Shown in pieces: positions 29,457 to 44,700 of a stretch of 64,000 nucleotides of DNA. Every line of letters starts with the position of its first letter. The first letter of the stretch is position 1. This DNA comes from Liolophura sinensis (taxonomy: Eukaryota > Mollusca > Polyplacophora > Chitonida > Chitonidae): NCBI RefSeq assembly GCF_032854445.1, contig NC_088295.1:60185249-60249248 (forward strand), in the 5' to 3' direction. The position numbers were made by a program, and so were the translations under genes. The notes beneath the pieces are model-generated. The model was not told where the DNA came from. It saw nothing but the letters and a program-made list of their open reading frames with translations, and searched no databases.

Positions 29457-32400
29457 GAGTACCACCTAACCATTAACACCTAGCTCTGACACCTAATATG
29501 TACACTCACTTCTCACCAGCTTTATTATACGGGATTAGCATTAGTCATCAAAGACCTTGCTTAATGTGCACTTAATCTGAGCAATCAATCAGCAGTCCAA
29601 GTAAGTCACAGAATACTTGTATAGTCAGGACATGCTGTTACATCATGGGGAGGTGTTAAATCATGTTTAACAGAGTTTTATCAATTTATATTTGTATTCC
29701 CAGTTTATTTTGTAACAGGTATATCTACACATGTATCTCCGGACAAAAAGCTGAAGTTGCAGACAAAAACAATACATTTCACACATTTGGGACCCATTTC
29801 TGTTGCAAGACTGCAAAGAGTGACCAACACCTGTGTATTTACTGTGCTGTCTGCACTACATAAGACATGCCAAGCATGAAAATAGATTCCTGGACGTTGC
29901 TTTTAGTTTGAGACGAGTGAAGAGTGGCTCAGATTCATTCCCATGTGTTTCTCTGCAATACAGATGTAATTCTCTGATTTCATGAAACTACAAGTGATGA
30001 AATTATTGCATTTTCACTCATAAATCAGCCGATCAATTGAATTTGTGTGAGTGAAATTGTTTGTGGATACTTCAATGCAAGCTACAGACTGCCGTAGGGA
30101 GACTAACCATGCCCTTGTAGAACAAATACCTTCCATAATTACATGTATCACTCCTCAAGTCAAAACCCGGACATACACACAACTAGCTGTATAGGCCCTT
30201 CTAATCAGCAAATCTGTGCCAGTTTTCAAAATAATTCTCAAAAATAACACGTTTTTCTTACACCTCATATCATGAAGAAATAAAGAAAAATGTCAGTGCT
30301 CAGGAAAACTTACCCCATACATCAACCTATCAGGATTTTTTTTTTTTTTTTTTTCAAAGCTGAGCAAAACTGGTCACAACTTGTCCAATCAAAATACGAG
30401 AAACTATCACACAATTTCCACTTTCAAGTATCAGTTCACGTGTATGATTTGTGATGAATTCTGTACATTAGTAATTGTTTTAAGTTTGCCTCACAGGCCA
30501 TGTCCCAACAAGAATTTAATACAAGATAGAGAGGATGTAAGCTTATTGTCCAGTCAGGAAATACCACATGAGTAGTAATACAGATTTGGAAAACAGAAAC
30601 GGAAAATTCCAAAAACAGACGATGTTGGCAGATATATTTGTGTCCTATATTTTTCAAGCAAAACACAGTATGTTCAAAGATTTCTGCTTGGAGGATGTTG
30701 GCTTTGCTTACATTCTTGTCCAGTCATCCTGCGTTTATATATATATTTATTCATTTCATTAGTTCAACAATGTATTCAAACATTTTTTTACTTATATAAC
30801 AGCTGTTAGGTGTACGGGTAGAGGGCAGAACGCTCAGAATAAGCCGCCACTCTCTGATGGATACCCGACAAAACTCCTGACTTAATTTATGTATTTATTT
30901 ATTTGATTGGTGTTTTACGCCATACTCAAGATGTTTCACTTAGGCGACGGCGGCCAGCATTATGGTGGGAGGAAACCGGGCAGAGCCCGAGGGAAACCCA
31001 CGACAATCCGAAGGTTGCTGACAGACCTTCCAACGTACGCTCGGAGAGGAAGCCTGTATGAGCTGGACTTGAACTCACAGCCACCGCACTGATGAGACTC
31101 CCAGCTTAAAGCTGCAGTCCAAAGAACAAGAGCTGGAATTAAGCATGGAACCTCATTAGTCAATAGTCTGATGCACACTGTGAAGACCCAAGAGGCTGAT
31201 TTTAATGCAACATTGTACATAATGACACCACTCTCCCGTCTCACCTGAATAATGCGACACAAGTGGCAGTCTGCGGCCAGTTCCAGGCCCTGCTTTTCTG
31301 CCCAGGCCTCCACCCGCCCCAGCCGTCGCTTGAGGCGGATCCCCCACTTCATGGTACACAGCCTCATCTGGGGTTGGGTGACAATCGTGTTGAACAGTGA
31401 CATGTTGATGAAGTGGAAGAGTTGAGAGAAGAGCTGGATGGTGAGGGCAGCATTCACGCGACATCGCCTCAACAGGTGCATCGCAGAGGACAGTGTGTTG
31501 AGGACGTCGCTGAGGATTGGCCGCCCCTTGTATCGTCTTGTCAGTGTGTCCTCTGTGGGGAGAGCGAGATGGTGAGGACCATAAATAAAAGATTAACTGA
31601 ATTTTTATTCTTTAACCGTAATTAAATTCCAACTTGCTCACTCAAAGAATTCATATCCCATGCTCCACAAGAGCATGCTTTTAAACTTCAGGCAAAGTTT
31701 CACAAAATGAATCTTTAGACCGCATACAAAATTGTAACAAAGTTGAATAACATTTGCAAGAAAACCAAAGTGGGCTAGATAACATTTCGAGGAGCTGTTG
31801 CAAAGAAACCAAAGTGGGACCATTTCCTCACTTTTCACACAAGGGTGGGAAATACATGTGTGACAGCTAGCAAACATGTCATCACTGCAAAAGCAGGTAT
31901 GAAGAAGTGACTACACAGCCTGGACCTGAATTACTTTATGCCAGAAAATTCCTCCATCACAACTGGCCACTCATGTTATACCCACCATTCAAAAACTCAT
32001 CATCATCCATGTCTTCATTCTCGTCCAGGAAGGCCACCATCACGCCCTGCAGGTCCTGCTGCAGACAGCGAACCAGATGGTGGAAGGCGATCTGGACAGA
32101 CTCCGCCAGCACTTCCTGCGCGTCCTGACTGAACGGATGAATGTCGTGGTCTTGTTTGCAGAAGTGCAACAGTTCAGAGGCATTTGCCATCCAGAAGGAC
32201 ATGGCAGATGGATTGTCATGTTGGTCCTGCGGCAAATAACAGGTAAAGCTTGTTGGTTTTCATTTATTTGATCAGTTGTTTTAACCCATACAAAAATATT
32301 TTATCTTTATCATGATAGTTATGGATGGTGGGAGATGAACAGCTTGTCAAGTCGCCATCAGTTGAGTAACTCTCAATGGGATTCACATTAAATATTGCAC

Positions 32401-35400
32401 TACACTGCATGTTAGCATTAGTGAGTGACAAACCAGTTTGTAAGTTTTTGGGAAGGGCAAAGTACATGTATACACTTCTTTTCTCATTAAACAACTTTCA
32501 AAGTAATGTCACTAGAGAATGGTAGGAAATGATGCCAAACGATATTCATGTTCACTTTTGAAATTAACATAATTAACATTTGAAATAAAGTGCACTTTTC
32601 TAAATGCAGCTTTTGTTTGCTAGACAAAACATATGGTTTTAGGGGACATAATTCAACAAAGAATTTCCATGCTTATGTCCCTTGTTTTCCTACTGTCACC
32701 TGGATGGTGCACAAGACCCACTGATGTTATCACAGTAACACTTACCTGGATAGCCTGCTGAACTAGACTGGCTACCTTGTTGATAAGGGAGGTAAGCCTG
32801 TGGGCCCGCTCAGCAGGGCTCATGTCTGGTCTGTACATGTTAGACAGCCTGTACCTGATAGCCATATATACTGTGTAGGTCGGAGCCAGCTTAAAACTGA
32901 CATTAGCTCCGTTCACATCAGTGATCAAAGCACTTAGAAAATTATCCTCAACTGGAAAGAAACAACCCATACATAGCATACAGAGAATGAGCAAGACAAA
33001 AAAAAAATCATTTCCTTGAAAGATTGTATTAAAAACCACTTCTGTTATTTAGTCAATAAATGTGAACCTACAACCAAGGTTTTTATTAACCCACCCAAAA
33101 AAAAAAGATAACTGCTGAACATGCGACTACATTTACACACTAATTTATGTAAATGTTGTTCAACATCATTCATTTTCTTGCATTTTACAATTCAGGTAAA
33201 TGGGTGGTGGAAACCGGATTAATGCACCATCCTTTCCCAGGTGCATGATAAACTTCCACGTCTGTATTCACACTTGTGCTTTCAAACTTTCTATTTATCT
33301 GATTGTTGTGTAACATCATACTCAAAAATACAATGGTGATCAGTTTTATGGGTGGAGGGAGCTGACTATCCACAGGTTGCTTTCAGGCCATCCCATGAAG
33401 CACCAGAGAGAAAGTCCTAACAAATGAGTAGCAGCCACTATATCAAAAATTCTAAAACTGTGAAATCGACAAACTTTGCCCAGGTGTAAAGTACTGATGA
33501 AAGACAAGTGGTCACTACTGAATGTTAGACTGTGCAGAAGGTCACTTGAGTGCTGCTGATTGCTAATCAACATGGTACCACAGACAGTGAATCTAGGGGA
33601 GTCTACAAATTCCCTGCCCAAGGCTTATGCATTTTTTATATAGAACACTCACCTTCCTCCCTGAACTCTAGAGCTACAGGCAGAGCATCCTCCAGGAGGC
33701 CCTGTGAGTCAGACATGTGACCATCTTTCTGTGGGGGACTTCTGAAATACATGCAAACATATGTTCACATTTCATTCACTTATTTGATTGGTGTTTTATG
33801 CTATACTCAAGAATATTTCACTTCTACAACAGCTGTCAGCATTATGGTGGAAGGAAACCTGGCAAAGCCCAAGGGGGACCCACAAACCTTCTCATGTATG
33901 ACTGGTGAGAAAGTGGCATGAGCTGGCCTTGAACTCACATCCACTGCATTGGTGACAGGTGCAGAGAGCCTGTATCTGTGTGCTATTCATTATGAGACTG
34001 ACTTACACAGGCAGCATATGGTTATAATCCATCGCTTTCTGAGTGAAATTAATATTTTATATGAAACCAGACTGAGCCAAAGCAGTGGTCTAAAAGACTC
34101 GTTCTTACACCACTTAAATTCAGTTGCAGTTTTCTGAAGATGCACTAGTTTGCGGCAGGTGACATATGAGTTTGAACTCAAAACTCACCTATTGCTTATA
34201 GCTTACCTCTAACATTGTATAATTACTGCTATATAAATATCCCTCACCTTTGCATATCCTCACCAACGGGTGGGCGCCCAAACTGTCCTCTGCCGTGATG
34301 AGTCTCAACGTGGCCGTCCAAATCGAATGTAGTCTCATTGAAATTCCCCATGGGTTGTTTCTTATCCTGACCCCTGTCGTCCAACTTGGCCTTCTTCTGC
34401 AAGGCAGCAATGTCGTCTGCAAACTGGGCCTTCTGTTGTTGCTGGTAAAAAGGAGGAATTTCCTCTCATATTAACACGGGAAAACAAAAAAATGTTATAG
34501 AGGAGAAAATTGGAAATTGAAGCCTTCTGAAACCATCTTAATTATAGCCCATTGTTTACTTTACTCTGAAAATGTAAACAACAAATCTGAAATTCTCTTT
34601 TCTTCAAGTACCAGCATGTTCATCATCAAATGACTTTTTTTTAAAACAGTCATTCATAAAGCAAAGCTGTCACTCATTTCTTACCACTTTTAATATCTGA
34701 CTTATATTTGGTAGCATGGTTACCTGAGAGCTCACCTGCAGGAGACACATGAATGCAAAAGTTTTGTTATTTACAGTGATTAATATGAACACAGGACCCA
34801 AACAATGAAACATCATCCACCTGTCATCATGCTTTGTATGTATGTGAAACCTCATCTCAATACATACAGGACTTTTGAGACACCAACCATAACATTTACT
34901 TTCACATGCATTCTATTACACAATATCTGAACACTGAGTCCTGAATCCTGTCATATGTTGTCTGAGTATTCCCTACATTAAATTTGTGAAGTGCTGTTCT
35001 ACTGCATCCTACCTCGTGTTCGTTAGGATGTACAAATCTGAAGAGGTTATTTCTGCCAAAGGACACTGTCATCCCGTTCTTAAGGATGGTGGTCTCATAA
35101 ATACGCATGTTGTTGACGTATGTCTCGGCCTCCTGGCTGTTGGGAGTCACGGTGATGATACCCCCGTCAGTGTGAGCTAAGACACAGTGACGTGGCTGGA
35201 TGGCACGGTCAGGTATCTGCAGAAAAAATAAGCACATATGTTTGTTTATTTATATACTTCACGAAAGCACTATTCTGTTTTATGGCAGGAGGAAATAGCA
35301 GTGCTAGGAGGAAACCACCACTCTCTGCATCTGACAAACCTCCCTACTTGAAGCTGCATCCGAATTAGAGAATACTGTAATTCTATCCTGCATAAACACA

Positions 35401-38400
35401 CTGACTATCTCCCCTCTTGTTAAGTGTAAGATGAAAGGAAGTAAAGATATTAAAAAGCATACACTCGGAGACAATGGCTTCAATCATTCTTCAGAAAAAA
35501 ATTAAAACTACCAACATTAAAACAAACCTCATTAAAAGAAGTTACTGACATTTAATTGGGGTTTGTAACTACAGTATAATTACAATTAAGACAAGTGTCA
35601 GCATCTGCCAAAATTTGTCAACACTTTTTATTACCTTTTCCACCGATCAGAAAACTATTTTACCACCAAGGGGAAATAAGGTTGTGTCTCACTACACATT
35701 TTCGAAAAAATTTCGAAACATAGCCCATTTTTTGTTAAATTGGGGTTCTCGTATTGATGTTTTTGCAATATACAATATTATGAAGCACGTAAAATATGTG
35801 TGTTCGTATTTTGCTTTGCTATCAATAATAACTTTTTCGTTCATGTTATTAAACAATTTAAAACCGACATACTTATATCCTATCCAAAAATTATTTTTTT
35901 CTTTTGATAAGCTTATTTTGCAATCCACTGTTAGTTTTGATCCAGTTTTCGTATACTGATCCCAAAAATGCTGAACACCTGAAAAAATTTGTCAACACTC
36001 ATTACAAGACGTTACCATGCATATCAGGGTTAATTATGTCATAACATATGCAAAGCAATCCGTCATAATCACCACTATCCTACTTTTAGGGTCTGAATTG
36101 GTTTGATTAAACTCAATCTTGAAGGGAGACAATCCTTTCCCATTTGCAGCTAAAGGCAAGATGGCGTAAGATAAAGGAAAAATGTTTCTGACTGATTGGT
36201 TGTCATTACCACAAGAGCCTGACTGTTACTGAGGGCGTGTTCATCACTGCCCACCTCCGTCACGTCTACCTGCAGGCGGTGACGACGTCCACGTGGATTC
36301 TCTGTGCCATCTGCAGAAGAAAAAGTAACACACAAATACACAAGTGCACATGAAATGGACTTGATTGTTCAATATTTCCCACCCACACTGCTTTCAATCT
36401 TGAAAACTACATCAGGTCTTAGCTTTACTAGACAGCTATACAGAAACTGTGATGTGTTACAGGAAAGAACAAAAGAGTTTGCAACTTGTTCCTTATTGTA
36501 CAATACTAAGCTATGAATACGCCAGAAAACTTTAATAATTCAAAAACTATTAAACTATAAATACATCAAATGATACAGCAGAGAAAGTTTTGATTGTGAA
36601 CTAATTTTTGGTTAAATTTTGGGTTAAAAGTTTTGAAAATGTTTCTAGGTCTACACATAACATACTTTGGTCAGAAAGCTGACGAGCACTCCATTACTGG
36701 ATGTTATACAAAGCTGCCTCAATAGACTAGGGGTTGCCAGTACGAAACAGATGACTCTGCCATATGCAAAATTGCTACAGCTAGGACACTGGTGGCTGTT
36801 AAAAACTTACCTGGAAATAACTGTAAAAGGTAAGGCAATTTCTCAGGTGACTTTTTGGAATGTTCAGCACTGTAACGTAATTCTTCGTGGGAAACGGCTC
36901 TCAAAGCTTTGGCCTTTCTCTTCTCATCGGCAGCTTTTTTTCTTATCTCAAACATTAAAGTTCCTACAAAAGGAAGGTAGTACAAATTCTCATACACATC
37001 TGCATCACATGCCCCAATGAGAATGCTACAGGTGTGCATGTATCACATGCCCCAGTGAGAATGCTACAGGTGTGCATGTATCATATGCCCCAGTGAGAAT
37101 GCTACAGGTGTGCATGTATCATATGCCCCAGTGAGAATGCTACAGGTGTGCATGTATCACATGCCCGAATGAGAATGCTACAGGTGTGCATGTATCACAT
37201 GCCCCAGTGAGAATGCTACAGGTGTGCATGTATCACATGCCCCAATGAGAATGCTACAGGTGTGCATGTATCACATGCCCCAATGAAAATGCTACAGGTG
37301 TGCATGTATCACATGCCCCAATGAGAATGCTACAGGTGTGCATGTATCACATGCCCCAGTGAGAATGCTACAGGTGTGCATGTATCACATGCCCCAGTGA
37401 GAATGCTACAGGTGTGCATGTATCATATGCTCCAATAAGAAAACAAGTTCAACAGATTCAGAAATTTGTTTAAAACAGCTAGGTAAAATGCAACAATACA
37501 GATATCAGATGGCAGATGCATGTGTTATTTACAACAAGGGAAGTAACTCCCACAAAAGCTTAGCTAATCTAAGCTTAATAAGAGTTACATTAAGATGTCT
37601 ACAAATTTGGATTTTTTCTAAATGATCCCTCACCTTCAGTTGGAGGATGTTGCATAGCTATGGCTAATGGGCACTCGTCTATCTCTAGTCTTCTCTCATT
37701 CCCCATCTTCCCTCCATGGTATTCACGTTCATCATAAGCAACTGATACCTGAAAGCAATAGAACAGAAAAAGAGAAACTTTCAAAATTAATGTGTAGGGG
37801 TTAAACATGAGAAAATATTAGACTTCACCATAAAAAATGTACATGCAGACGCATTGGTAAAATACATATCCATGTATAATTAGACATAATCTGAAACATT
37901 GTTACCCAATGAACTGAAAGATTTACATCAAAATCAAGGCATCTAAGTTCAAAAAACAAAGTACTTTTTCAACTGGAATAGAAGCTTATTATTGATTTGT
38001 CTTAGCTTCACTTGTAACATATCAAAGCAATCTGTCTCTCACATAATTCAGTGGACAGGGGGATTTCATATCCAAGGGGGATAACTGAAACTGCCAATTC
38101 CTTACCTGAACAAGGCAATACTCTTTGGGGTTTTCTTTCTCTAAGCCGTATTTCTCCAGGGTTTCCTTTATGACATACCAGACAGGATCCGATGAGGAAA
38201 GCAACAGAGTTTTGTATGGAACGTCAGCATTCAGGGATTCCCCGTAAATCTTCAGAGTACCAGCTGTAAGCAAGACAAGTATATCAACATGAATTCAATA
38301 CTTCCATAAAAACAGCACTATTAGATGAGGAGCATTTATGCATACCTGGTTCATAATTATTCTGATCAATTGGTTTTAAAAAAAAATTAAATTAATGTAT

Positions 38401-41400
38401 GAACTGAGCAGAATTAGAAATAATAACCTGAAAAGACTGAATCTATTTAATACACCAAAACAAATTTTAAAGACAGGTCGGTGTCTTGTTACACAAATGT
38501 ATCAAAGATTTACCACATATAATTCTTTGGACTACTGGTATATCTGAGGTGTTTAAGATCTGCTGATGAAATTTCAGCAAATGTAACAATCAAGTGGATG
38601 GCTCAATATTTACACTTGTGCATCCAAGCAAACACTGATAATGCTATATACACGACTGAACTCTCTGAAAATATTAATAAATATTATATCAGGTGGGCAT
38701 AACAGAGTCAAACTTACAGTTTCCAGGGCTTATAATTAAATATATCAAAGCAATTCAGATGTTTTCTGATTGGTTTACTAGGGTACTTTTGCAACATCTG
38801 TGCTCTCCTCTCCCCACCTTCCCTTTCCGTTGCACCAACCCCAGTCACAAGATCAGAGGTTTATAGTATGTAGCAGCTTAACATAATAGTCCCAGGCCCA
38901 GTCAATACCTCACTAAATGGATATATCATCATCTGCTGTGTAACTCATAAAGGTGTACCACCAGCGAACCGTTATTAACAATCATCCAGAGCAACATGGG
39001 CATAAACCACAGTAGGTAAATCAATAAGATTTATCAAAGCATAATACTAGCTTTCATGGGCTAGAATATTGGGATTGTGAAGAGATCAGTTTTGGCCACA
39101 CTTCATAGTAGAATGTACAGGTGTTGGTACATGTGAAAATCAATATAAGCATCTACGCAGTAATTGTTAGATAAGTTATTATAAACAGTTCCAACTTCAC
39201 TTCTAGGGAAATTACGAAGCATTTATTGTTTTTTATCGCTACTGATTATAAATCTGCCAAATTCCTCACTAAAAAAAAAAATTAACAATACAACCTATTG
39301 TAAGCAAATGCTGTTTTGTTGAGATAACTCTAACTCATAGTTATAGGATTGGAAGGCTTTAATAAATGTATGTCTAGCTTACCGACTGCGAAACGTACAT
39401 AATGTTGAAGAAAAGGCATCAAATTTTATGAAAAGTTGGGCCTACAAAATATATAACTGATATAACACTGTTGAGCTATTAATCAAGCTCCATGATCAGC
39501 TATGCTGTACAGGAGAGTTCCCCTCTAGAGCCTCCTGAACAGCAGACATTACATCAGGTAAGGCTGGCAGACCGAGGCTTCACAGTGGTACACCTGATGA
39601 GAGCTGCCCAGGTAATCAGGGTAGTGTGATGGCCTTTGTGAAGACAGACTGTATAACACAATGAAGTTAGAAGATACATGCTCCTCTGAAGATTATCATT
39701 TGACCTCTGTAAATCAGTTGACCTCCCATGAGTAGAAGATGAACGTTGGGAAAGTACACTTATCATATGGCCTTTGTAGTGGAAATATACGCATGTCAAC
39801 AAACCATTCACAACCTAAGAAATGTTCCAGTCTGGCATTTAACACCTACAATGATTCATAAAGGGACACAACTCTTACTCCATATGTCAGTCCACATGCC
39901 TGTCACCTTCAAAAGCGCAACCATTTCAACCAGTTTTTTTTTCTAATAGTGCAAAAACATCTACCTTTTTGTACTATAAGTACTATGTGTATTTAATTTG
40001 AGAACTGCTCTTACAACACTGGACAACAGTTTTATAAAAGCGGTTAAAAGATTTATCCTCTTGGCCTGGCCTGACACAAGTGAGTAACCCTCAAAAAGTT
40101 GGCAGTTTTGTGTCAGAAAAATAAGGTGGGCAGAATGTGACCCTTATTTCAACATCAAGTGTCAGAAATAATGTTTGTGACTGAAGTTTCATGTTTACTT
40201 CAGCTGTCCAGAATTGTTTTGACAGGAAAATTGGTAAAGCTCTGTCAAATATGTTAAAACAATACTGTATCAAACAGCACATGATAGATATGTGTTTTTT
40301 TCTGTGTTGGTTTTTGTTTTTTTATTTTCCCCTTTTGTTATTTGTTTGTTCTTGCCATCACACGTAGGCTTACATGTAACCCAAGCCCATATATACAGGG
40401 CAACATCAAGCCTGTATGTAGGCCAACAATCAAATGTTCACTACTGGGTTAATTTTTTGGCTGAAGCTGCGTTTTTCTTTTGAACATAGACAAAAGAGCT
40501 GCCTGTTTGCACATACAGTAAATCACAAGCTATATAACACTACTGTAGGAACTTTAGTACAAAAAGGTGATTATGTGGTGAAAACACATATAAAGTTAGA
40601 CATTCTTCTTATTTCTAGGACACACTTTAGTAGTGCTAAAATCTAAAAATTCACATTTTCTCTCTCGCATCTAATTTTTTTGGGGAAAGGAAAAGTTATA
40701 GGCATGCTGTTCATTCGATGGATAATAACAATCAGAGAAAAGAGAAACTGTGTTTCCCTGTTACAAGTCCATGTGTACTGACTACAAAGAGCATCCCACG
40801 TTGAGAAATGAGAAGAATTTGGGTACATGATTTACTGATAACCTCATTATTTCACACATTTTTTTTTCACCAAATTACATGTAGTACAGCCGGTAGTGCA
40901 GTATCTTCATCACTATATCTGTGCATACATGTATGGTAAGCTTTATGCATAAACTGTCAGAATCAGGATTATGATGTGGTGCAACTGTAACAATGCACAA
41001 CCTATTTATAATGCACTCATACATCTGATCCATGTATACATGTATGGTTTAAAAAAAAATGAAATCTGAGAAGATGACTGGTGAGAAATTTCAGTAATGC
41101 AGTATTCATGAGCCTTATTTTTTTTGTGTGTGTGATAGAATTAAAATGACCTTATATTAACCTGATAGCATGTGGTGTAAGCGCTGCCTCGATCTCTTCC
41201 AGGTTAACTTGAGTACTTTACATACAACCAACAACTACCAGGAGGTACAGTAGTAGTGAACAGGTGGCTTTTCTCAGCAGTTCACCTAAGCATTATGGCA
41301 TAAAATAAACTATTGTCAATTTGTTCCTGTACTTCTCAGTACTATCTACATTGATGGGCAGATATTTCGTGTTGACACGCTACATTTCACCTAAAGTTTG

Positions 41401-41654
41401 GCATATGAAGATGCACTTTCAAAAGCATAGAAAGGCCTTAAAAATTATGCTTTTTATGTCAAATGTTTTCAAATGAGAAACTCATCAAACTTCCAAGCAT
41501 TCTCTCAAGTGGCCCTACATCTATACTAGACTTTTGGTGAAATATTCAACATCTATAGGGCACACATGTTTCCTAAGTCAGTCAAAATACTGTTCACAAT
41601 TTAAATATTCTGAATATCCCAGCCTTCTGTAAATTTCCTTCTGAAAAAGTACAT

Positions 41655-41708
<54 letters not shown>

Positions 41709-44700
41709 CACACACAAGTATGTGTTAAGTGGTACTTCTCTGTTATAAGCTTGCAAATGAAACCTTCTTCCTGAAGAACACTATCAGTGACACAGGGGTA
41801 CAAATTCAATATCACGCAGCCAGGTGAAGTACAGGTAGCTTCTCTGATATGAATATTCAGTACCGGAGTAACAAAAACCACCCCCTGCTTAGTGAAGAAA
41901 TGACCATGCATACCAAGACTTCAGGTCAGGGACCAATTTCTACAAACTTCACACTGAAATTCTGTTCAATGACTAATTCTACAGGTTACAACCAACACAG
42001 TGTGTAGACGGTATAAAGGAAATTTTTACTCAGTGCTGTATGAGACCGATCCTACTGTAATTTGATTCAGACAATATTGCAAATGAATGGGATTGTCTGA
42101 AGTGTGAATAGACCAGTCTAACAAAAACATGTCAAACTGTACATCACTAAACCATTATTCTGCTACGGTAGAGCAATGACACCCTAGAAGCATTTATAAG
42201 CGACACCTAGCTGACTCAGGTCAAGGGCCAAGTCATCATCATGTTGTCTATCTGTGTACAAGCAGTTATTTCAGTTACAAAACCAATCTGCACATTTTCA
42301 CAAAAGGCCACATAAAAACAGAGACCCGGTGTTCTCATCACCATTAGAACAATGAAAACTGGAAATATTCCTCTATGTTCTTCTTGACAACTACTCCAGT
42401 GCATCTGCACCCATTAGCAAATAATACAAGGTTATATGTTTTCCTATCAGATGATTGATATTTTCTTCCATACACTGAAATTATTGGAACAGAATGACAG
42501 CAATGGTGTGTAATGTTGTTCAACAACTGAAGACCTGCTACATGATTTTGGAGGGAAAAAAAAAAAACAACTTTTATATGTGGCAGGCATTTTGGTGTAG
42601 CAAAGCTTGAAACAGTAACAAAGCTTGAAAAGTCTTAAAGTGTTAAAAAATGTTAAAAACATGTAGACAAATGAAATTACATTGCTGACCAGTATAATTC
42701 TTAAGTTAGTAATAAGCTGATATCTTTTTCTTCAAATCTGAACAGTCTACACTGTAATGAGATGATCAGAGAGTTCTTCACACAGGTAAAGTTTTTTACT
42801 CAATACTAAGATATGGTAGCAATCTGATGTCAAAGATTAGGTCTCACAATGAATCTAATTTAACAGGTCTTATCCATGTGTGGCAGTCATGCAAAATTAG
42901 CAACCCAGGGGATAACTACACCCAGGGGGAGACTGGACCATCTGATCACCATTAGATAGAGAAATGCTAGTGGCCACCTCTTCCCTAAAGAGTTACATAA
43001 CAACAGAAGTCATGATGTATGGACAGGGGGTAATCACAACAACAAACACACTGGGTTGCCCCCAAAGGAAAGGCTAAGTAATAGATATGTTCTCCCCAGG
43101 GACAGGGGAGGCCTCAGAACACCCACAATCCAGGGGACTCCTATACTTTCTGACTTAATTAAGAAAGAGGGGTTAACATTACACTGCCAAATACCTCTCT
43201 AAAAGAGGGTGTAATATAATTACCATATGCGATTTTAAAGTGACTTTCCTAGATTTGGTTTATATACGCAGAACCATATTCATGCCATTAACTACAATGC
43301 TGTCTCATCATGTTGATATAAAACACATTTTCTTGCATCTATTTTTTCATAACCCAGCCTGCTGCACCAGCAGATTTCGGCTATATTTTAGTATTTTATT
43401 TCTGGGATGTCAATGATTATAGTTGAAAATGCATGTGGCAGTACTTTCTTAACATCAACTCCATGTTCTCAAAATTTACAGAAATGATTTCATGTGAATC
43501 CACCAAAAAATCTAGTTCATCTATCAATTCTGAACTCCTATATGGCAGAAGGCTTCTAAAAATATATAATAAACCTCAATTACATGAACGTGTAACAAAC
43601 CTAAAACCATGTGATAATTGCAAAATAAACTGCAGAGATATCAAGTCAACATGAGCCTTTCCATTCTTTCTGGGAGCGAAAAGACTCCTGTTCAACCTGC
43701 AAGTGAAACCTTAGTTCTAATGTAGCACTACATTTAAGGCCTGGGTGGGTGGAGGTGCATGTAGGAAAGAGTTTAATGAGATAATTAAGTCATCTGATAC
43801 ATGGCTTTTAACAGCTTTTTCAAGTGGGCTGATGGACAGTGGGGCAGCCATTTGACCTGAAACTCCTTATCTTAATGGTCAATTAATGACCAGTCACCTG
43901 TAGAGATTTAGTAACCAGAAGCCCACCCACTGGACACAGCAGAGATCAGTAACACCAGTGACTGCCAGTCATCAGGGGTAATCATTCATAATCAAGGACA
44001 ATTTGTCACAGCCCTCTGGGCAAGGTGTCTGTCCTGCTGTGAATGGTGTCTTGGTTGTCAGTTTGAATCTGTGAGAATGTATCAAATGTCATGGTGATGA
44101 CAGATGCCCCAGTGGTTGGTCAGTTAAATGTACATATCGGATACACTTACTCAGGTGATCATGTTTACTGACAACAATATGTAGGAGTTACTAGTGACTC
44201 CTAAAAAATACCTGACATATGTCCCAACTCTTCAATTAAGCCTGTTATCACGTAGTGTGGCACTGATTTGCATATCTGATCAAAATTCATGTATTAATCT
44301 GAAAACAGTGTTCCAATTGTCCTATATCAAATTCTTCAACAATTACAGTTTAAGTGTTAATATTTGTTAGATATAAATATGCACTTTATTTGTTAGGTAT
44401 AAACATATATTTTATTTGTTATGTATAAATATGTCTTTTTTGTTGGCTTTTGCTTTAAGTTCATTCTTTGGCCTATAGTAAGAATTTTCCCTACACACTA
44501 CCTGTCTGAAAACTGTTTAACCCTGGAACAACATCTAAATTAATTTTTGACTTTAGCTTTCCTGTTCTAATTTTTACCATTAACCGTAACACATGCCCAA
44601 GTTGGCGCACAAAAAGACATTAAATTAACCCAAGGAGAATTTCCTAATTTACACACATATATGTTTATAAATACATTACATAAAATGCTGGCTACACCAA

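Larger units (their letters stand above)
28592..31244 (-). other. Afadin intron, 2.7 kb
   Basis: An AT microsatellite at 29.42-29.46 kb, a T-run near 30.34-30.36 kb and a long tRNA-SINE copy next to the downstream DIL exon (30.89-31.10 kb). Nothing else recognised. Confidence 0.75.
31553..36209 (-). other. Exon-dense part of afadin, small introns
   Basis: Introns here are about 430 to 990 bp. They hold one clear SINE piece (33.78-33.97 kb) and three decayed ones (about 32.26-32.35, 33.29-33.42 and 35.24-35.35 kb). The remaining intron sequence, including 35.4-36.2 kb, shows nothing I can name. Confidence 0.65.

Noticed and set aside
37020-37438. CRISPR array (regular 38-bp repeats)
   Set aside because: The repeats follow each other directly with no unique spacers, and the host is an animal genome.
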